From Arthrobacter russicus (GTDB lineage: Bacteria; Actinomycetota; Actinomycetes; Actinomycetales; Micrococcaceae), in assembly GCF_031454135.1 (NCBI RefSeq), contig NZ_JAVDQF010000001.1, positions 3,534,001 through 3,598,000 of the forward strand: a stretch of DNA of 64,000 nt. The letters are read 5' to 3'. A program made the translations under genes and the position numbers. The notes beneath the pieces are model-generated. The model was not told the DNA's origin and searched no databases. It saw nothing but the letters and a program-made list of their open reading frames with translations. Each line of letters opens with the position of its first letter. The first letter of the stretch is position 1. Shown piece by piece: positions 33,531 through 43,800 of this stretch.

Positions 33531-34712
33531 GTGGCAGCACCGCAGAATTACTTGGCCGTCATCAAAGTCGTCGGCATCGGCGGCGGCGGCGTCAACGCAG
33601 TCAACCGCATGATCGAGGTGGGTCTGCGCGGCGTCGAGTTCATTGCGATCAACACGGACGCGCAGGCGCTGCTGATGTCCGATGCGGATGTGAAGCTCGA
33701 CGTCGGACGGGAGCTGACCCGCGGGCTCGGTGCGGGAGCTGATCCCGAGGTAGGCCGCAAGGCTGCCGAAGACCATGCCGAGGAGATCGAAGAAGTGCTG
33801 CGCGGCGCCGACATGGTGTTCGTCACGGCGGGCGAAGGCGGCGGTACCGGTACTGGCGGTGCGCCGGTGGTCGCCCGGATCGCCCGCTCGCTCGGTGCGC
33901 TCACCATCGGCGTGGTCACCCGGCCGTTCACCTTCGAGGGCCGGCGCCGGTCCAACCAGGCCGAGTCTGGAATCGAGGGCCTGCGCGACGAAGTCGACAC
34001 CCTGATCGTGATCCCGAACGATCGGCTGCTCTCGATCAGCGACCGCAACGTCTCGATGCTCGATGCCTTCCGTTCGGCGGACCAGGTGCTGCTCTCCGGT
34101 GTGCAGGGCATCACCGACCTGATCACCACGCCCGGTTTGATCAACCTCGACTTCGCGGACGTCAAGTCCGTGATGCAAGGCGCCGGTTCGGCTTTGATGG
34201 GCATCGGCTCGGCACGCGGTGAGGACCGCGCGGTCAAAGCCGCGGAACTCGCGATCGCCTCGCCGCTGTTGGAAGCTTCGATCGATGGCGCGCACGGCGT
34301 GCTGCTCTCCATCCAAGGCGGTTCCGATCTGGGTCTGTTCGAAATCAACGAAGCGGCGCGCTTGGTCCAAGAGGTCGCGCACCCCGAAGCGAACATCATC
34401 TTCGGTGCCGTGATCGACGACGCACTCGGCGATGAAGCCCGGGTGACCGTCATCGCTGCCGGCTTCGACAATGTGGACGCGACCAGTGCACCGGCCGGCG
34501 ACCCGGTGGCCAAAGCGGCCGCGAAGAGCGCCGAGGACGAAGCGCCACGGCAAGCGGCGCCGGCCGCGAATTTGTCCAACTGGAGCCAAGGCGGCCAGGG
34601 GGCTTCGATTCCGGTCGACAACGGCTTCGACCTGGACCTGCCAGCCGTGGTGGAACCGGACTTGAGCAGTGCCCGGCAGGACGACCTGGACGTTCCCGAC
34701 TTCCTCAAATAA
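33531..34712 (+). CDS. ftsZ: Cell division GTPase FtsZ
   Basis: FtsZ is the tubulin-like protein that forms the Z-ring. The GTP-binding [13 protein letters not shown], signature [16 protein letters not shown], synergy-loop region and LDVPDFLK C-terminal peptide (binding site for SepF and other partners) are intact in 393 residues. The GTG start follows AAGGGA. It is separated from ftsQ by 196 nt carrying its own promoter, so ftsZ can be expressed apart from the mur genes. No ftsA is present, as usual in actinobacteria. Confidence 0.97.
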   Translation: MAAPQNYLAVIKVVGIGGGGVNAVNRMIEVGLRGVEFIAINTDAQALLMSDADVKLDVGRELTRGLGAGADPEVGRKAAEDHAEEIEEVLRGADMVFVTAGEGGGTGTGGAPVVARIARSLGALTIGVVTRPFTFEGRRRSNQAESGIEGLRDEVDTLIVIPNDRLLSISDRNVSMLDAFRSADQVLLSGVQGITDLITTPGLINLDFADVKSVMQGAGSALMGIGSARGEDRAVKAAELAIASPLLEASIDGAHGVLLSIQGGSDLGLFEINEAARLVQEVAHPEANIIFGAVIDDALGDEARVTVIAAGFDNVDATSAPAGDPVAKAAAKSAEDEAPRQAAPAANLSNWSQGGQGASIPVDNGFDLDLPAVVEPDLSSARQDDLDVPDFLK

Positions 34713-34717
34713 GCCCG

Positions 34718-35452
34718 ATGTTCTTCTGGCGCCGTGAAGTCCGGCCCGGCTGGAGCGTCGCGTTCACCGATGTGGCTGCGGGTTCGATGAGCACGTCGGT
34801 GCCGGCAGATTCCACCGCTGCGGCGCACCGGGCCGCAGTCGGCGGTGCCCTCCGATTGGCCTCCGGGTTCCAGTTCATGAACCAGGTGCACGGCTCAACA
34901 GTCGCCGTGCTGGAAAAGGCCGGGGCGCAGCCCGAAGCCGATGCCTTGGTGTCGGAAACCCTGCCGTTGGCCGTGTTGGTCGCCGATTGCGTTCCGGTGC
35001 TTCTGCTCTCCGAAACGGACGACGGTGCCGGAATGGCGGCCGCTGTGCATGCGGGCCGTAAGGGGTTGGCGGCGAACATCGTGGCCGAAGCAGTTGCGGA
35101 GCTGCGCAGCCAGGCGGATTCGGATCGGCCCGGCGGCAACCGGATTGCCGCCTGGGTCGGCCCTGCGATCTGCGGGAAGTGCTATGAAGTTCCGGAGGCG
35201 ATGCGTGCCGAAATTGCCGCCGGCAATCCGGCCAGCTATGCGGAAACGTCCTGGGGCACGCCCTCGATCGACCTGCGGGCCGGTGTGGGCAGCCAATTGG
35301 CAGCGCTCGGCGTCGAGGTGAACCACATCGAGGTCTGCACGCGTGAAGAACCACGGCTCTTTTCGCACCGCCGTGCCGTCGCGCGACCCGGGATCGAACC
35401 AATCGGCCGGTTCGCCGGACTGGTGTACCGCACCGGTGCCGGGGAGCCATGA
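34718..35452 (+). CDS. pgeF: Purine nucleoside phosphorylase/laccase-domain protein (PgeF, YfiH family)
   Basis: The family signatures NQVHGSTVAVLE, VLVADCVPVLL, AAVHAGRKGLAANIV and WVGPAICGKCYEVP, with paired His and Cys residues for zinc, identify a YfiH/DUF152 protein. Members have been linked to purine nucleoside cleavage and, in E. coli, to removing mis-incorporated L-Ser from UDP-MurNAc peptides. It starts 5 nt after ftsZ and has no visible ribosome-binding site, so translation is probably coupled. Its position with murein genes supports an editing role, but that is inference. Confidence 0.88.
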   Translation: MFFWRREVRPGWSVAFTDVAAGSMSTSVPADSTAAAHRAAVGGALRLASGFQFMNQVHGSTVAVLEKAGAQPEADALVSETLPLAVLVADCVPVLLLSETDDGAGMAAAVHAGRKGLAANIVAEAVAELRSQADSDRPGGNRIAAWVGPAICGKCYEVPEAMRAEIAAGNPASYAETSWGTPSIDLRAGVGSQLAALGVEVNHIEVCTREEPRLFSHRRAVARPGIEPIGRFAGLVYRTGAGEP

Positions 35453-36192
35453 GCACGCCGGATGCGGCGCGGCAGACCGTTCTGCGCCAGCGACTCGACG
35501 CGGTCAAAGCCCGGATAGCGGCCGGAACCGCTGCGGCTGGCCGTAGCGTCGAGCCGGAGTTGATCGTGGTCACCAAGTTCCACCCAGCCGCCGACGTCGT
35601 GCTGCTGGCCGGCCTGGGCGTGTCCGACGTCGGCGAGAACCGGGACCAGGAGGCTGCGGCCAAAGCCGCCGAATTGAATGCGGACGGCGTCCGGTTGCGT
35701 TGGCACTTCATTGGGCAATTGCAGAGCAACAAGGCCAAGTCGGTGGCCAATTACGCCTCTGCGGTGCATTCGGTAGACCGGCTTTCCTTAGTGCCGGCCT
35801 TGGCCAGGGCCGCAGCGGCAGCACTCGCCGAAGGGCGCCGGGCGGAACCGCTGGGCTGCTTCATCCAAGTGGACCTCGATGCCGAACCGGTCGGCACGCA
35901 ACGCCTCCGCGGCGGAGCCCGACCCGGCGAAGTACCCGGAATCGCCGACGCCATCGCCGCGGAAACGAGTTTGGAACTGCGCGGCGTGATGGCGGTTGCG
36001 CCGCTGGGCGCGGATCCGGTCGCCGCCTTCGCCCGGTTGTCCCGGGTCAGTGCCGAGCTGCGCCGCAGCCACCCCGGTGCCACGGAGATTTCTGCCGGTA
36101 TGAGCGCAGACCTGGAGGCGGCGATCGCGCACGGGGCGACACACCTGCGTGTCGGTTCAGATGTTCTCGGTCCGCGGCCTGTGGTGCGGTAG
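35449..36192 (+). CDS. Pyridoxal phosphate homeostasis protein (YggS/PLPBP)
   Basis: This alanine-racemase-fold protein binds PLP without known catalytic activity. The PLP lysine is in ELIVVTKFHPAADV, and LRWHFIGQLQSNKAKSV is the family signature, with SAGMSADLEAAIAHGATHLRVGS closing the barrel. ATG overlaps the pgeF stop by 4 nt. The ftsZ-pgeF-yggS-sepF-yggT order is widespread in Gram-positive bacteria. Confidence 0.93.
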   Translation: MSTPDAARQTVLRQRLDAVKARIAAGTAAAGRSVEPELIVVTKFHPAADVVLLAGLGVSDVGENRDQEAAAKAAELNADGVRLRWHFIGQLQSNKAKSVANYASAVHSVDRLSLVPALARAAAAALAEGRRAEPLGCFIQVDLDAEPVGTQRLRGGARPGEVPGIADAIAAETSLELRGVMAVAPLGADPVAAFARLSRVSAELRRSHPGATEISAGMSADLEAAIAHGATHLRVGSDVLGPRPVVR

Positions 36193-36239
36193 CGTCAAAG
36201 TACCGCAGCAACGTGGATTTCTAGACACCGGGAGCAAAA

Positions 36240-36758
36240 ATGGCTGGCGCTCTGCGCAAGACAATGATTTACCTTGGGCTCGCTGACGGCGACGAGCAGT
36301 ACGAGCCCCAGTACGAGGGCAAGCAGACTCGAACCGCTCAGAAGAATGAGGAATACGTGGATCAGGACACTCGTCACGCAGAGCCAGTCGAGGCTCGTCA
36401 GCCGGCCGAAGAGGAGTACCGCGCGCCGGTCACTCCGATCAAGCGGGCCGCTTCGAGCCGGGACGATTCGGCCAGCCTGCGCCAGATCACCACGGTCCAC
36501 CCGCGTTCGTACAATGACGCCAAGCTGATCGGCGAGAGCTTCCGCGACGGCATCCCGGTGATCATGAACGTGACCGACATGGGTGAAGCCGACGCCAAGC
36601 GTCTGGTCGATTTCTCCGCCGGGTTGGTGTTCGGCCTGCACGGTTCGATCGAGCGCGTGACGAACAAAGTGTTCCTGCTTTCGCCGGCCTTTGTGGAGGT
36701 CATCGGCGATGACAAGAAGGCCAGCGAGAACCAAGCCAGCTTCTTCAACCAGAGTTAA
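36240..36758 (+). CDS. sepF: Cell division protein SepF
   Basis: SepF polymerises on the membrane and anchors FtsZ. The N-terminal amphipathic membrane helix ([21 protein letters not shown]), an acidic linker and the folded domain ([53 protein letters not shown]) are in order. GGGAG precedes the ATG. It replaces FtsA as membrane anchor in actinobacteria. A short inverted repeat (GCGGTA/TACCGC) lies in the 47-nt gap after yggS. Confidence 0.95.
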   Translation: MAGALRKTMIYLGLADGDEQYEPQYEGKQTRTAQKNEEYVDQDTRHAEPVEARQPAEEEYRAPVTPIKRAASSRDDSASLRQITTVHPRSYNDAKLIGESFRDGIPVIMNVTDMGEADAKRLVDFSAGLVFGLHGSIERVTNKVFLLSPAFVEVIGDDKKASENQASFFNQS

Positions 36759-36762
36759 GTCT

Positions 36763-36768
36763 TAGACT
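36763..36768 (+). promoter_or_regulatory. -10 element (TAGACT) of yggT, leaderless spacing
   Basis: TAGACT lies just after the sepF stop and ends 6 nt before the GTG start at 36775; yggT can thus be expressed apart from sepF. Confidence 0.6.
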
Positions 36769-36774
36769 GATCTC

Positions 36775-37065
36775 GTGGGACTGATTTTTACGCTGCTGTA
36801 TCTGCTGCTTTTGCTGTTCTTCCTGGCTATGATGGTGCGCTTGGTTTTCGACTGGGTGCAACAGCTGGCCAGGGAGTGGCGGCCCAGCGGAATCGCCCTG
36901 GTTGCTGCGACCGGGGTGTACTCGGTGACTGATCCGCCAGTCAAGTTGGTGCGGCGATTGCTTCCGCCGCTGAACTTGGGCGCGGTCTCCCTCGACGTCG
37001 GGTTTTTGCTCCTGCTTTTCGTGACCGGAATCGCGATGTCGATCACTTTCAACTTCGCTGCATGA
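36775..37065 (+). CDS. YggT-family membrane protein
   Basis: The 96-residue protein has two hydrophobic segments (FTLLYLLLLLFFLAMMVRLVF and FLLLLFVTGIAMSITFNF) around the family signature VYSVTDPPVKLVRRLLPPLNLGAVSLDVGF. Family members are small membrane proteins in division clusters, with unclear function. The GTG start lacks a ribosome-binding site but has a -10 at the spacing seen for other leaderless genes here. Confidence 0.9.
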   Translation: MGLIFTLLYLLLLLFFLAMMVRLVFDWVQQLAREWRPSGIALVAATGVYSVTDPPVKLVRRLLPPLNLGAVSLDVGFLLLLFVTGIAMSITFNFAA

Positions 37066-37139
37066 ATCCAGTTCGTTTTCGAGGGTGAATAGTTATACTC
37101 TGATTCACGAACGAAGTACCCGTAATGCCCAAGATTCAC

Positions 37140-37166
37140 TTGATAGAGAATCCTATTAGGTATCGT
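37140..37166 (+). promoter_or_regulatory. Putative divIVA promoter
   Basis: TTGATA (37140-37145) and TATCGT (37161-37166) have a 15-bp spacer, in an AT-rich stretch about 50 nt before the divIVA start. A second AT-rich TTATACT lies upstream at about 37093. Exact assignment is uncertain. Confidence 0.35.
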
Positions 37167-37219
37167 AGTTGAGATGGCCGCAGGCGGTCTGAACTCACTA
37201 AACCCAACGAGGTGACTAG

Positions 37220-37960
37220 ATGGCTCTGACGCCAGAAGATGTTGTCAATAAGCGGTTTCAGCCGACGAAATTCCGGGAGGGTTACGACCAAGACGAGGTC
37301 GATGACTTCCTGGACGAGATCGTCGTCGAACTGCGCCGATTGACCCAAGAGAACGACGACCTCCGCAAGAAGGTCGCCGCGCTGGAATCCGGCGCGCCGG
37401 TTGCTGCCGCTCCGAATTCCGCTGCGCCCAAGGCCGCGGTGAAGGACGAAAAGGCCGACGACGCTGCCAAGGGCAACAAGTCAGAGCCGGCTGCCTCGGT
37501 CGCTGAAGAGAAGGCAGCCCCGGCCGCCGCTTCGGCACCTGCCGCCCCGGCGGCAACCGCTGCGCCGCTGGCCGCAACGACCGCCCCTGCGGTGACCTCG
37601 AGCGTTCCGGCAGCTGCGGTTTCGCCCAGTGCCGAGTCCGCCGCCGGTGTCCTCGCCATGGCGCAGAAACTGCACGACGAGTACGTCAACGCCGGTGTCG
37701 AACAGCGTGACAAGATCATCGCCGAAGCCCAGATCGAAGCCTCCAGCCTGGTCAACGATGCACAGGAGAAGAGCCGCAAGACGCTCGGCGCCCTGGAGCA
37801 GCAGCGGTCGGTGCTCGAGCGCAAGGTCGAGCAGCTGCGCGGCTTCGAGCGTGACTACCGGGCCCGCCTCAAGACCTACATCGAAGGTCAGCTGCGCGAT
37901 CTTGACTCGCGCGGTTCGGTTGCCGCCCCCGACGTTTCGGACGGCAACACCGAGTCCTGA
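37220..37960 (+). CDS. divIVA: Polar growth and division protein DivIVA/Wag31
   Basis: The N-terminal membrane-binding segment MALTPEDVVNKRFQPTKFREGYDQDEVDDFLDEI is nearly diagnostic. A short first coiled coil is followed by an Ala/Pro-rich, low-complexity insert (residues 60-135) and a second coiled coil with EQQRSVLERKVEQLRGFERDYRARLKTYIEGQL. In actinobacteria DivIVA marks poles and directs wall growth, and it is a target of Ser/Thr kinases in mycobacteria. A good GAGGTGA site precedes the ATG. Confidence 0.95.
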   Translation: MALTPEDVVNKRFQPTKFREGYDQDEVDDFLDEIVVELRRLTQENDDLRKKVAALESGAPVAAAPNSAAPKAAVKDEKADDAAKGNKSEPAASVAEEKAAPAAASAPAAPAATAAPLAATTAPAVTSSVPAAAVSPSAESAAGVLAMAQKLHDEYVNAGVEQRDKIIAEAQIEASSLVNDAQEKSRKTLGALEQQRSVLERKVEQLRGFERDYRARLKTYIEGQLRDLDSRGSVAAPDVSDGNTES

Positions 37961-38001
37961 TTTCGGTAGCTTCCTCAGTATCCGATTTCGCAGCATGCGA
38001 A

Positions 38002-38035
38002 AAGCCGGTGGTCGGGTAATGCCGACCACCGGCTT
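38002..38035 (+). terminator. Hairpin after divIVA
   Basis: Arms 38002-38015 (AAGCCGGTGGTCGG) and 38022-38035 pair perfectly with a 6-nt loop. No T-tract follows, but the AAAA before it and stem strength suggest termination. Confidence 0.75.
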
Positions 38036-38091
38036 CCGCGTTAAGTCCATCCCCTGGCCGCAGCCAGGAATACCGTGCAGTGTGAAAGACC

Positions 38092-38697
38092 ATGACTGAA
38101 TCACCTTCCGCCTCAGCCCTGCCGCAGCCCGCCAAAAAGCACGCCCGGGGGGTGCTGCTGTCCTGGTTCATCGGCTTCGCCCTGCTGGCCTATGCCCTGG
38201 ACCAATTGGTGAAGCTCTGGGTTACCTCGAACATGGTGTTGGGCCAGAGCATCGAGGTCATCCCGTCGGTGCTGCGTTGGTACTACATCACGAATTCGGG
38301 TGCGGCATTCTCCATCGGCGAGAACTTCACCTGGGTTTTCAGCCTGATCTCGACTGCGGTGGCGGTCGCCATCATCACGCAGTTCCGGAAGATCGGCTCG
38401 GCCTGGTGGGCGGTTGCGGTGGGCATGGTGCTCGGCGGCGCTTTGGGCAACTTGACCGACCGTCTGTTCCGGCCGCCGTCGTTCGGTATCGGCCATGTGG
38501 TCGACTATATTTCGATTGGCAATTTCGCGATCTTCAACCTGGCGGACTGCGCGGTGGTCGGCGGAGTGATCCTGATCTGCATCCTGACCCTGCTCGGCGT
38601 GCCGTTCCGCGGCGGGCCCCGGCACGGGGCTGCGGCCGCGGACAGCGCCGCCGCTGAATCCGGGACCGGGCCAGGGGCCGCGGGCGGCAATGGCTGA
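38092..38697 (+). CDS. lspA: Lipoprotein signal peptidase (signal peptidase II)
   Basis: LspA removes signal peptides of lipid-modified prolipoproteins. Four transmembrane helices are visible, and the catalytic Asp pair lies in VVDYISIG and [11 protein letters not shown]. The [11 protein letters not shown] motif is intact. The C-terminal tail is Ala/Gly-rich and overlaps the rluD start by 8 nt. At least two lipoproteins in this window (15381-15962 and 50848-51861) are expected substrates. Confidence 0.93.
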   Translation: MTESPSASALPQPAKKHARGVLLSWFIGFALLAYALDQLVKLWVTSNMVLGQSIEVIPSVLRWYYITNSGAAFSIGENFTWVFSLISTAVAVAIITQFRKIGSAWWAVAVGMVLGGALGNLTDRLFRPPSFGIGHVVDYISIGNFAIFNLADCAVVGGVILICILTLLGVPFRGGPRHGAAAADSAAAESGTGPGAAGGNG

Positions 38698-39625
38698 CCG
38701 GGCTGTGGAAACCCGGCAACTGGAAGTCACCGAAGAGTTCGACGGGGCGCGCGCGGATGCGGCTCTGGCCAAATTGCTCGGGGTCTCCAGATCGGTGGCG
38801 GCGGGATTGCTCGAGGCCGGGCAGATCAGCAATGCGGGGAAAGTGCTCGGCAAATCCAGTCGGCTCGACGCCGGGATGCTGATCCGGGCGGAGATACCGG
38901 CGCAGCGCGACCCTTTGGCAGTGATCCCGGAACCGGTGGAGAATCTGCACATCCTGCTCGACGACGAGGCCTTCGTGGTGATCGACAAACCGGTCGGCGT
39001 GGCAGCCCACCCGTCCCCGGGCTGGGTGGGGCCAACCGTGGTCGGCGCCTTGGCCGCAGCGGGCTACCGGATCGCCACATCCGGGGCGGCGGAGCGCGCC
39101 GGCATCGTGCACCGCTTGGATGTGGGCACTTCCGGAGTGATGGTGGTGGCCAAAACCGAGCAGGCGTACACCGCGCTGAAACGCGCATTCAAAGAGCGCA
39201 CCGTGGAAAAGATCTACCACGCGGTGGTCCAAGGCATGCCGGATCCGTTGCAAGGCACGATCGATGCGCCGATCGGCCGGCACCCCGGGCACGATTGGCG
39301 GTTTGCCGTGATCGAAGACGGCCGTCCGTCGATCACGCACTATGAAACCCTGGAAGCTTTCGGTCGGGCATCATTGCTGGAAGTCCATTTGCAGACCGGC
39401 CGCACGCATCAGATCCGGGTGCACTTTTCCGCGCTGAACCATCCTTGCGTGGGTGATTTGACCTATGGTGCAGATCCGCGGTTAGCCGCAGAACTCGGCC
39501 TGACCCGGCAATGGCTGCACGCCAAGCAGCTGGGGTTCGAGCACCCGGTGAGCGGGGCCTGGGTGGAGGTCTCCAGCGAGTATCCGGAAGACCTCGATTA
39601 TGCCTTGCACGCTTTGCGTGGTTGA
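38690..39625 (+). CDS. Ribosomal large subunit pseudouridine synthase, RluD family
   Basis: An N-terminal S4 RNA-binding domain ([26 protein letters not shown]) leads to the pseudouridine synthase core with catalytic Asp in [19 protein letters not shown] and the GRTHQIRVH signature. Enzymes of this family isomerise uridines in 23S rRNA helix 69. lspA-rluD pairing is common. Which uridines are modified cannot be told. Confidence 0.9.
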   Translation: MADRAVETRQLEVTEEFDGARADAALAKLLGVSRSVAAGLLEAGQISNAGKVLGKSSRLDAGMLIRAEIPAQRDPLAVIPEPVENLHILLDDEAFVVIDKPVGVAAHPSPGWVGPTVVGALAAAGYRIATSGAAERAGIVHRLDVGTSGVMVVAKTEQAYTALKRAFKERTVEKIYHAVVQGMPDPLQGTIDAPIGRHPGHDWRFAVIEDGRPSITHYETLEAFGRASLLEVHLQTGRTHQIRVHFSALNHPCVGDLTYGADPRLAAELGLTRQWLHAKQLGFEHPVSGAWVEVSSEYPEDLDYALHALRG

Positions 39626-39691
39626 TTCTGCTAACTTTGGCTCCATCATTCAATTGAGACGCGTTGTCGCGTTAGCTGAATGGGGATTGAA

Positions 39692-40759
39692 ATGGACGTT
39701 CGCGGAGCCACCGCAACGGAGTACCGGCAATCGGCGGGCGCCCTGGTCGCGGCCGCAGTCGGCGGACTGGTCATCGCCGGGCTGGTGACCCTTGCCGGAC
39801 TTGCATTCCTGCCCGGCTGGAGCATTCCGTTGCGGACGAATCGGCCGTTGGTGGCTTCGATTTCGTTCAGCGCCGGCGGACTGGTGCTGCTGCTGAGCTG
39901 GCTGTCGGTGTTCTGGTGGAACCGGTTCTCGGTCCTGGTCGACAGCAGCCGGGTCACCGTGTCCAAGGCGTTCCGGACCGTGGCGGAGTTCGATGCCCGA
40001 GCGGTCAAGGTGCGGAGCCATGTGCTCAAACGCACGACCAACGGCGTGCCCAGTTCGACCACGCGGACGCTGATCGTCGAAGCGGGCGGTTTGGAACAGC
40101 GCTTCACCTGCCCGCGGTTCAGCCGGGAGACCTTCAGCGCGATGATTTCCCAGTTGCAGGCACTGGCCGCGCCGCAGCCGGTTCCGGTGGGCAACGGGTT
40201 GCCCGCCGGAACGCAGCGCTCCGGGCAGAACCAGGCTCCGGTGCAAAGCCAGGGTTTCCAACTCAACCGGGAGGCGCTGTCGCTACGGAGCCGCAGACTG
40301 CTGATCGTGATCGGAATCCTGATTGCCGCGGTGCTCGGGTACGTGGCGTTCCTGCAATTCAGCAGCGGTCCGGAGGACGTCTTCATCGGACTGGTGCTGG
40401 CCGGCTCCTTGGCCGGGATGGTCCTGTTCTTCTGTTTCATCGCACTGGCTGCGGTCGCCCGGGTCAAAAGCCGGACTCCGGACCGGGTCGGCGTCGACCA
40501 CGGCGGAATCTACCTGGACCAGGAGTATTTCCCGTTCGCCGGGCTGCGCCGGATTCAGGCGACCCCGCCGGACTACGGGATCAGCCAACACAACCGGCTC
40601 GAGCTGCTCGCCGCCGACGGGCGCAAGCGCAGCGTGCTCCTGGGCTTGAACAGCGATCGGGGGAAGCGGCCGGTCTTCTCGGAATATCCGCAATTCATCG
40701 CGCTCCTGCAGCGTGCGGCAGCGCCATGGCCGGGACTGCTGGTCATGGACCTGCAATAG
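39692..40759 (+). CDS. Membrane protein of unknown function
   Basis: I do not recognise the family. There are two pairs of membrane helices: residues about 18-75 (LVAAAVGGLVIAGLVTLAGLAF, FSAGGLVLLLSWLSVFWW) and about 195-255 (LLIVIGILIAAVLGYVAFL, FIGLVLAGSLAGMVLFFCFIAL). Each pair is followed by a soluble beta-rich region that could be a PH-like domain (FSVLVDSSRVTVSKAF, RVGVDHGGIYLDQEYFPFAGL). The ATG at 39692 follows GGGGA; an ATG four codons earlier lacks a site. It is a duplicated two-helix-plus-soluble module by eye. Confidence 0.6.
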   Translation: MDVRGATATEYRQSAGALVAAAVGGLVIAGLVTLAGLAFLPGWSIPLRTNRPLVASISFSAGGLVLLLSWLSVFWWNRFSVLVDSSRVTVSKAFRTVAEFDARAVKVRSHVLKRTTNGVPSSTTRTLIVEAGGLEQRFTCPRFSRETFSAMISQLQALAAPQPVPVGNGLPAGTQRSGQNQAPVQSQGFQLNREALSLRSRRLLIVIGILIAAVLGYVAFLQFSSGPEDVFIGLVLAGSLAGMVLFFCFIALAAVARVKSRTPDRVGVDHGGIYLDQEYFPFAGLRRIQATPPDYGISQHNRLELLAADGRKRSVLLGLNSDRGKRPVFSEYPQFIALLQRAAAPWPGLLVMDLQ

Positions 40760-40762
40760 CGA

Positions 40763-40792
40763 CCCGCGAGTGCACACGTGCGCGTTCGCGGG
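40763..40792 (+). terminator. Hairpin before dnaE
   Basis: CCCGCGA (40763-40769) pairs with TCGCGGG (40786-40792) over a 16-nt loop that can itself fold. It ends the transcript of the upstream membrane protein gene. Confidence 0.5.
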
Positions 40793-40842
40793 GATCTGAG
40801 GGGTCGAGCGCGCGTCGGTCGCCCGGGCGGCCGAGGCGGTCC

Positions 40843-40848
40843 TAGAAT
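40843..40848 (+). promoter_or_regulatory. -10 element (TAGAAT) of dnaE, leaderless spacing
   Basis: TAGAAT ends 6 nt before the GTG start at 40855. The sequence CCTAGAATG is shared with the glucokinase promoter. Confidence 0.65.
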
Positions 40849-40854
40849 GGACGG

Positions 40855-43800
40855 GTGGCCGGCACCGATTCTTCCTTCGTACATCTGCACAATCACACCG
40901 AGTACTCGATGCTGGACGGCGCGGCCAGGCTGACCGATCTTTTCGAGTACACCGCCGAACTCGGGATGAATTCCCTGGCGACCACCGACCACGGCTTCGT
41001 TTTCGGGGCTTTCGATTTCTGGTCCAAAGCCAAAAACGCCGGGATCAAGCCGATCATCGGCGTCGAGGCATATCTGACCCCGGGCACCGCCCGTCAGGAC
41101 CGCAGCCGGGTCAAGTGGGGCGACGGCTCCGGAAAAGACGTGGCCGGCGCCGGCGCCTACACGCACATGACGCTCTGGTCCGAGAGCACCGAAGGCATGC
41201 ACAACCTCTTCCGGATGTCCTCGCTGGCTTCGCTGGAAGGGTACCTCTACAAGCCCCGAATGGACCGGGAACTCCTGCAGACCTACGGCAAGGGCCTGAT
41301 CGCCACCACCGGTTGCCCCTCCGGAGAGGTGCAGACCAAGCTGGGCCTGGGCCTGTACAAAGAAGCGGTCCAGGCGGCCAGTGACTTCCAGGACATCTTC
41401 GGCCGGGGCAATTTCTACTGCGAGCTGATGGACCACGGGCTGGACATCGAACGCAATGTGAAGGCCGATCTGCTCAAATTGGCCAAAGAACTCGACCTGC
41501 CGCTGGTCGCCACCAACGACCTGCATTACACGCACGCCGAAGACGCGCCTTCGCACGCTGCCTTGCTCTGCGTGCAGTCCGGCTCCACGATGGCCGATCC
41601 GAAGCGGTTCAAATTCGACGCGGACGAGTTCTACCTCAAATCCCCGTACGAAATGCGCGAACTCTTCCGCGATTTCCCGGACGCCTGCGACAACACCCTG
41701 GCGATCGCAGAGCGCTGCGAAGTCGAGTTCAACACCAAAGCCAACTACATGCCCCGGTTCCCGGTGCCCGAAGGCGAAGACGAGCAGTCCTGGTTCGTCA
41801 AGGAAGTGGAGCTGGGCCTGCGTTACCGGTTCCCGCAGGGGATTCCGGAAGCGGTTCGCAAGCAGGCCGAATTCGAAGTCGGAGTGATCACCCAGATGGG
41901 TTTCCCCGGCTACTTCCTGGTGGTCGCCGACTTCATCAACTGGGCCAAAGACAACGGGATCCGGGTGGGGCCGGGCCGTGGTTCCGGCGCCGGTTCCATG
42001 GTGGCTTACGCGATGCGGATCACCGACCTGGATCCGCTCAAGCACGGTCTGATCTTCGAACGCTTCCTGAACCCGGAGCGCGTCTCGATGCCCGACTTCG
42101 ACGTGGACTTCGATGATCGGCGGCGCAGCGAAGTAATCCGGTACGTGACCGAGAAGTACGGCGACGAGCGGGTCGCCATGATCGTCACCTACGGCACGAT
42201 CAAAGCCAAGCAAGCGCTCAAGGACTCCTCCCGGGTCCTGGGCTATCCGTTCTCGACCGGCGAGCGGCTCACCAAGGCGATGCCGCCGGACGTGATGGGC
42301 AAGGGCATGCCTTTGGCGGATGTGCACAACAAGGACGCGAAACGCTATTCGGAAGCCGAAGAACTCCGCGAATTGGTCAAAACCGATCCGGATTCGCAGA
42401 AGGTCTTCGACATGGCGATCGGCCTGGAAGGGCTGAAGCGGCAATGGGGTGTGCACGCGGCCGGGGTGATCATGTCCTCGGATCCGTTGATCGACATCAT
42501 CCCGATCATGCGCCGCGAACAAGACGGCCAGATCATCACGCAATTCGATTACCCGACCTGCGAAGGCCTCGGCCTGATCAAGATGGACTTCTTGGGTCTG
42601 CGGAACCTCACGATCATTTCCGACGCGATCGAGAACATCAAGCTCAACCGGGACTTCGAACTGGACCTGGAAAGCCTTGAGCTGGACGACGTCGCCTCGT
42701 ACGAATTGCTGGCCCGCGGCGACACGCTGGGCGTGTTCCAACTCGACGGCGGGCCGATGCGTTCGCTGTTGAAGCTGATGAAACCGGACAACTTCGAAGA
42801 CATTTCCGCAGTGCTCGCGCTGTACCGTCCGGGCCCGATGGGCGTCAATTCGCACACCAACTATGCGCTGCGCAAGAACAAGCAGCAGGAGATCACCCCG
42901 ATCCATCCGGAGTTGGAGGCGCCCCTGGAGGAGATCCTGGGCGGCACCTACGGCCTGATCGTGTACCAAGAGCAGGTGATGGCTGCCGCGCAGAAGCTGG
43001 CCGGCTTCTCGCTGGGCCAAGCAGACATCCTGCGCCGTGCCATGGGCAAGAAGAAGAAATCCGAGCTGGACAAGCAGCAGGCCGACTTCTTCGCCGGCAT
43101 GGCCGGGAACGGCTATTCGCAGGCCGCGATGGACGCGCTCTGGAAAGTGCTGGAATCCTTCGCCGACTACGCCTTCAACAAAGCGCATACGGCGGCCTAC
43201 GGATTGATCTCCTACTGGACGGCTTATCTGAAAGCCCACTATCCGGCCGAATACCTTGCTGCGCTGCTCACCTCGGTGGGCGATGACAAGGACAAATCGG
43301 CGATCTACCTCAACGAGTGCCGCAGGATGGGCATCACGGTTTTGCCGCCGGACGTGAACGAATCTTCGTTGAACTTCACTCCGGTCGGCACCGATATCCG
43401 GTTCGGCATGGGCGCGATCCGCAACGTGGGAGCGAACGTGGTGCACGCCATGGTCGCCGCGCGCGAAGAGAAAGGCGCCTTCGAGAGTTTCACGGACTAT
43501 CTGCTCAAGGTGCCGGCGATCGTCTGCAACAAGCGGACCATCGAATCGCTGATCAAAGCCGGTGCCTTCGACTCCTTAGGGCACCCGCGGCGCGCTTTGG
43601 CCGCGGTGCACGAGGAGGCGATCGATTCGGTCGTGGTGCTCAAACGCAATGAAGCGGTCGGCCAGTTCGACCTCTTCGCCGGATTCGACGAAGCAGAGGC
43701 GGAGCCCGGCTTCAGCACCGATGTGCCGGATCTGCCCGAATGGGAGAAGAAGGACAAACTCGCGTTCGAACGGGACATGCTCGGCCTCTATGTCTCCGAC

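Noticed and set aside
38701-39625. Assignment as RluC or RluA
   Set aside because: S4 domain plus linkage to lspA fits RluD better, but the exact site specificity cannot be decided, so no symbol was given.
40573-43446. A 957-codon open frame on the minus strand
   Set aside because: It is the antisense of dnaE, which has full catalytic motifs; the long frame is a codon-bias shadow.
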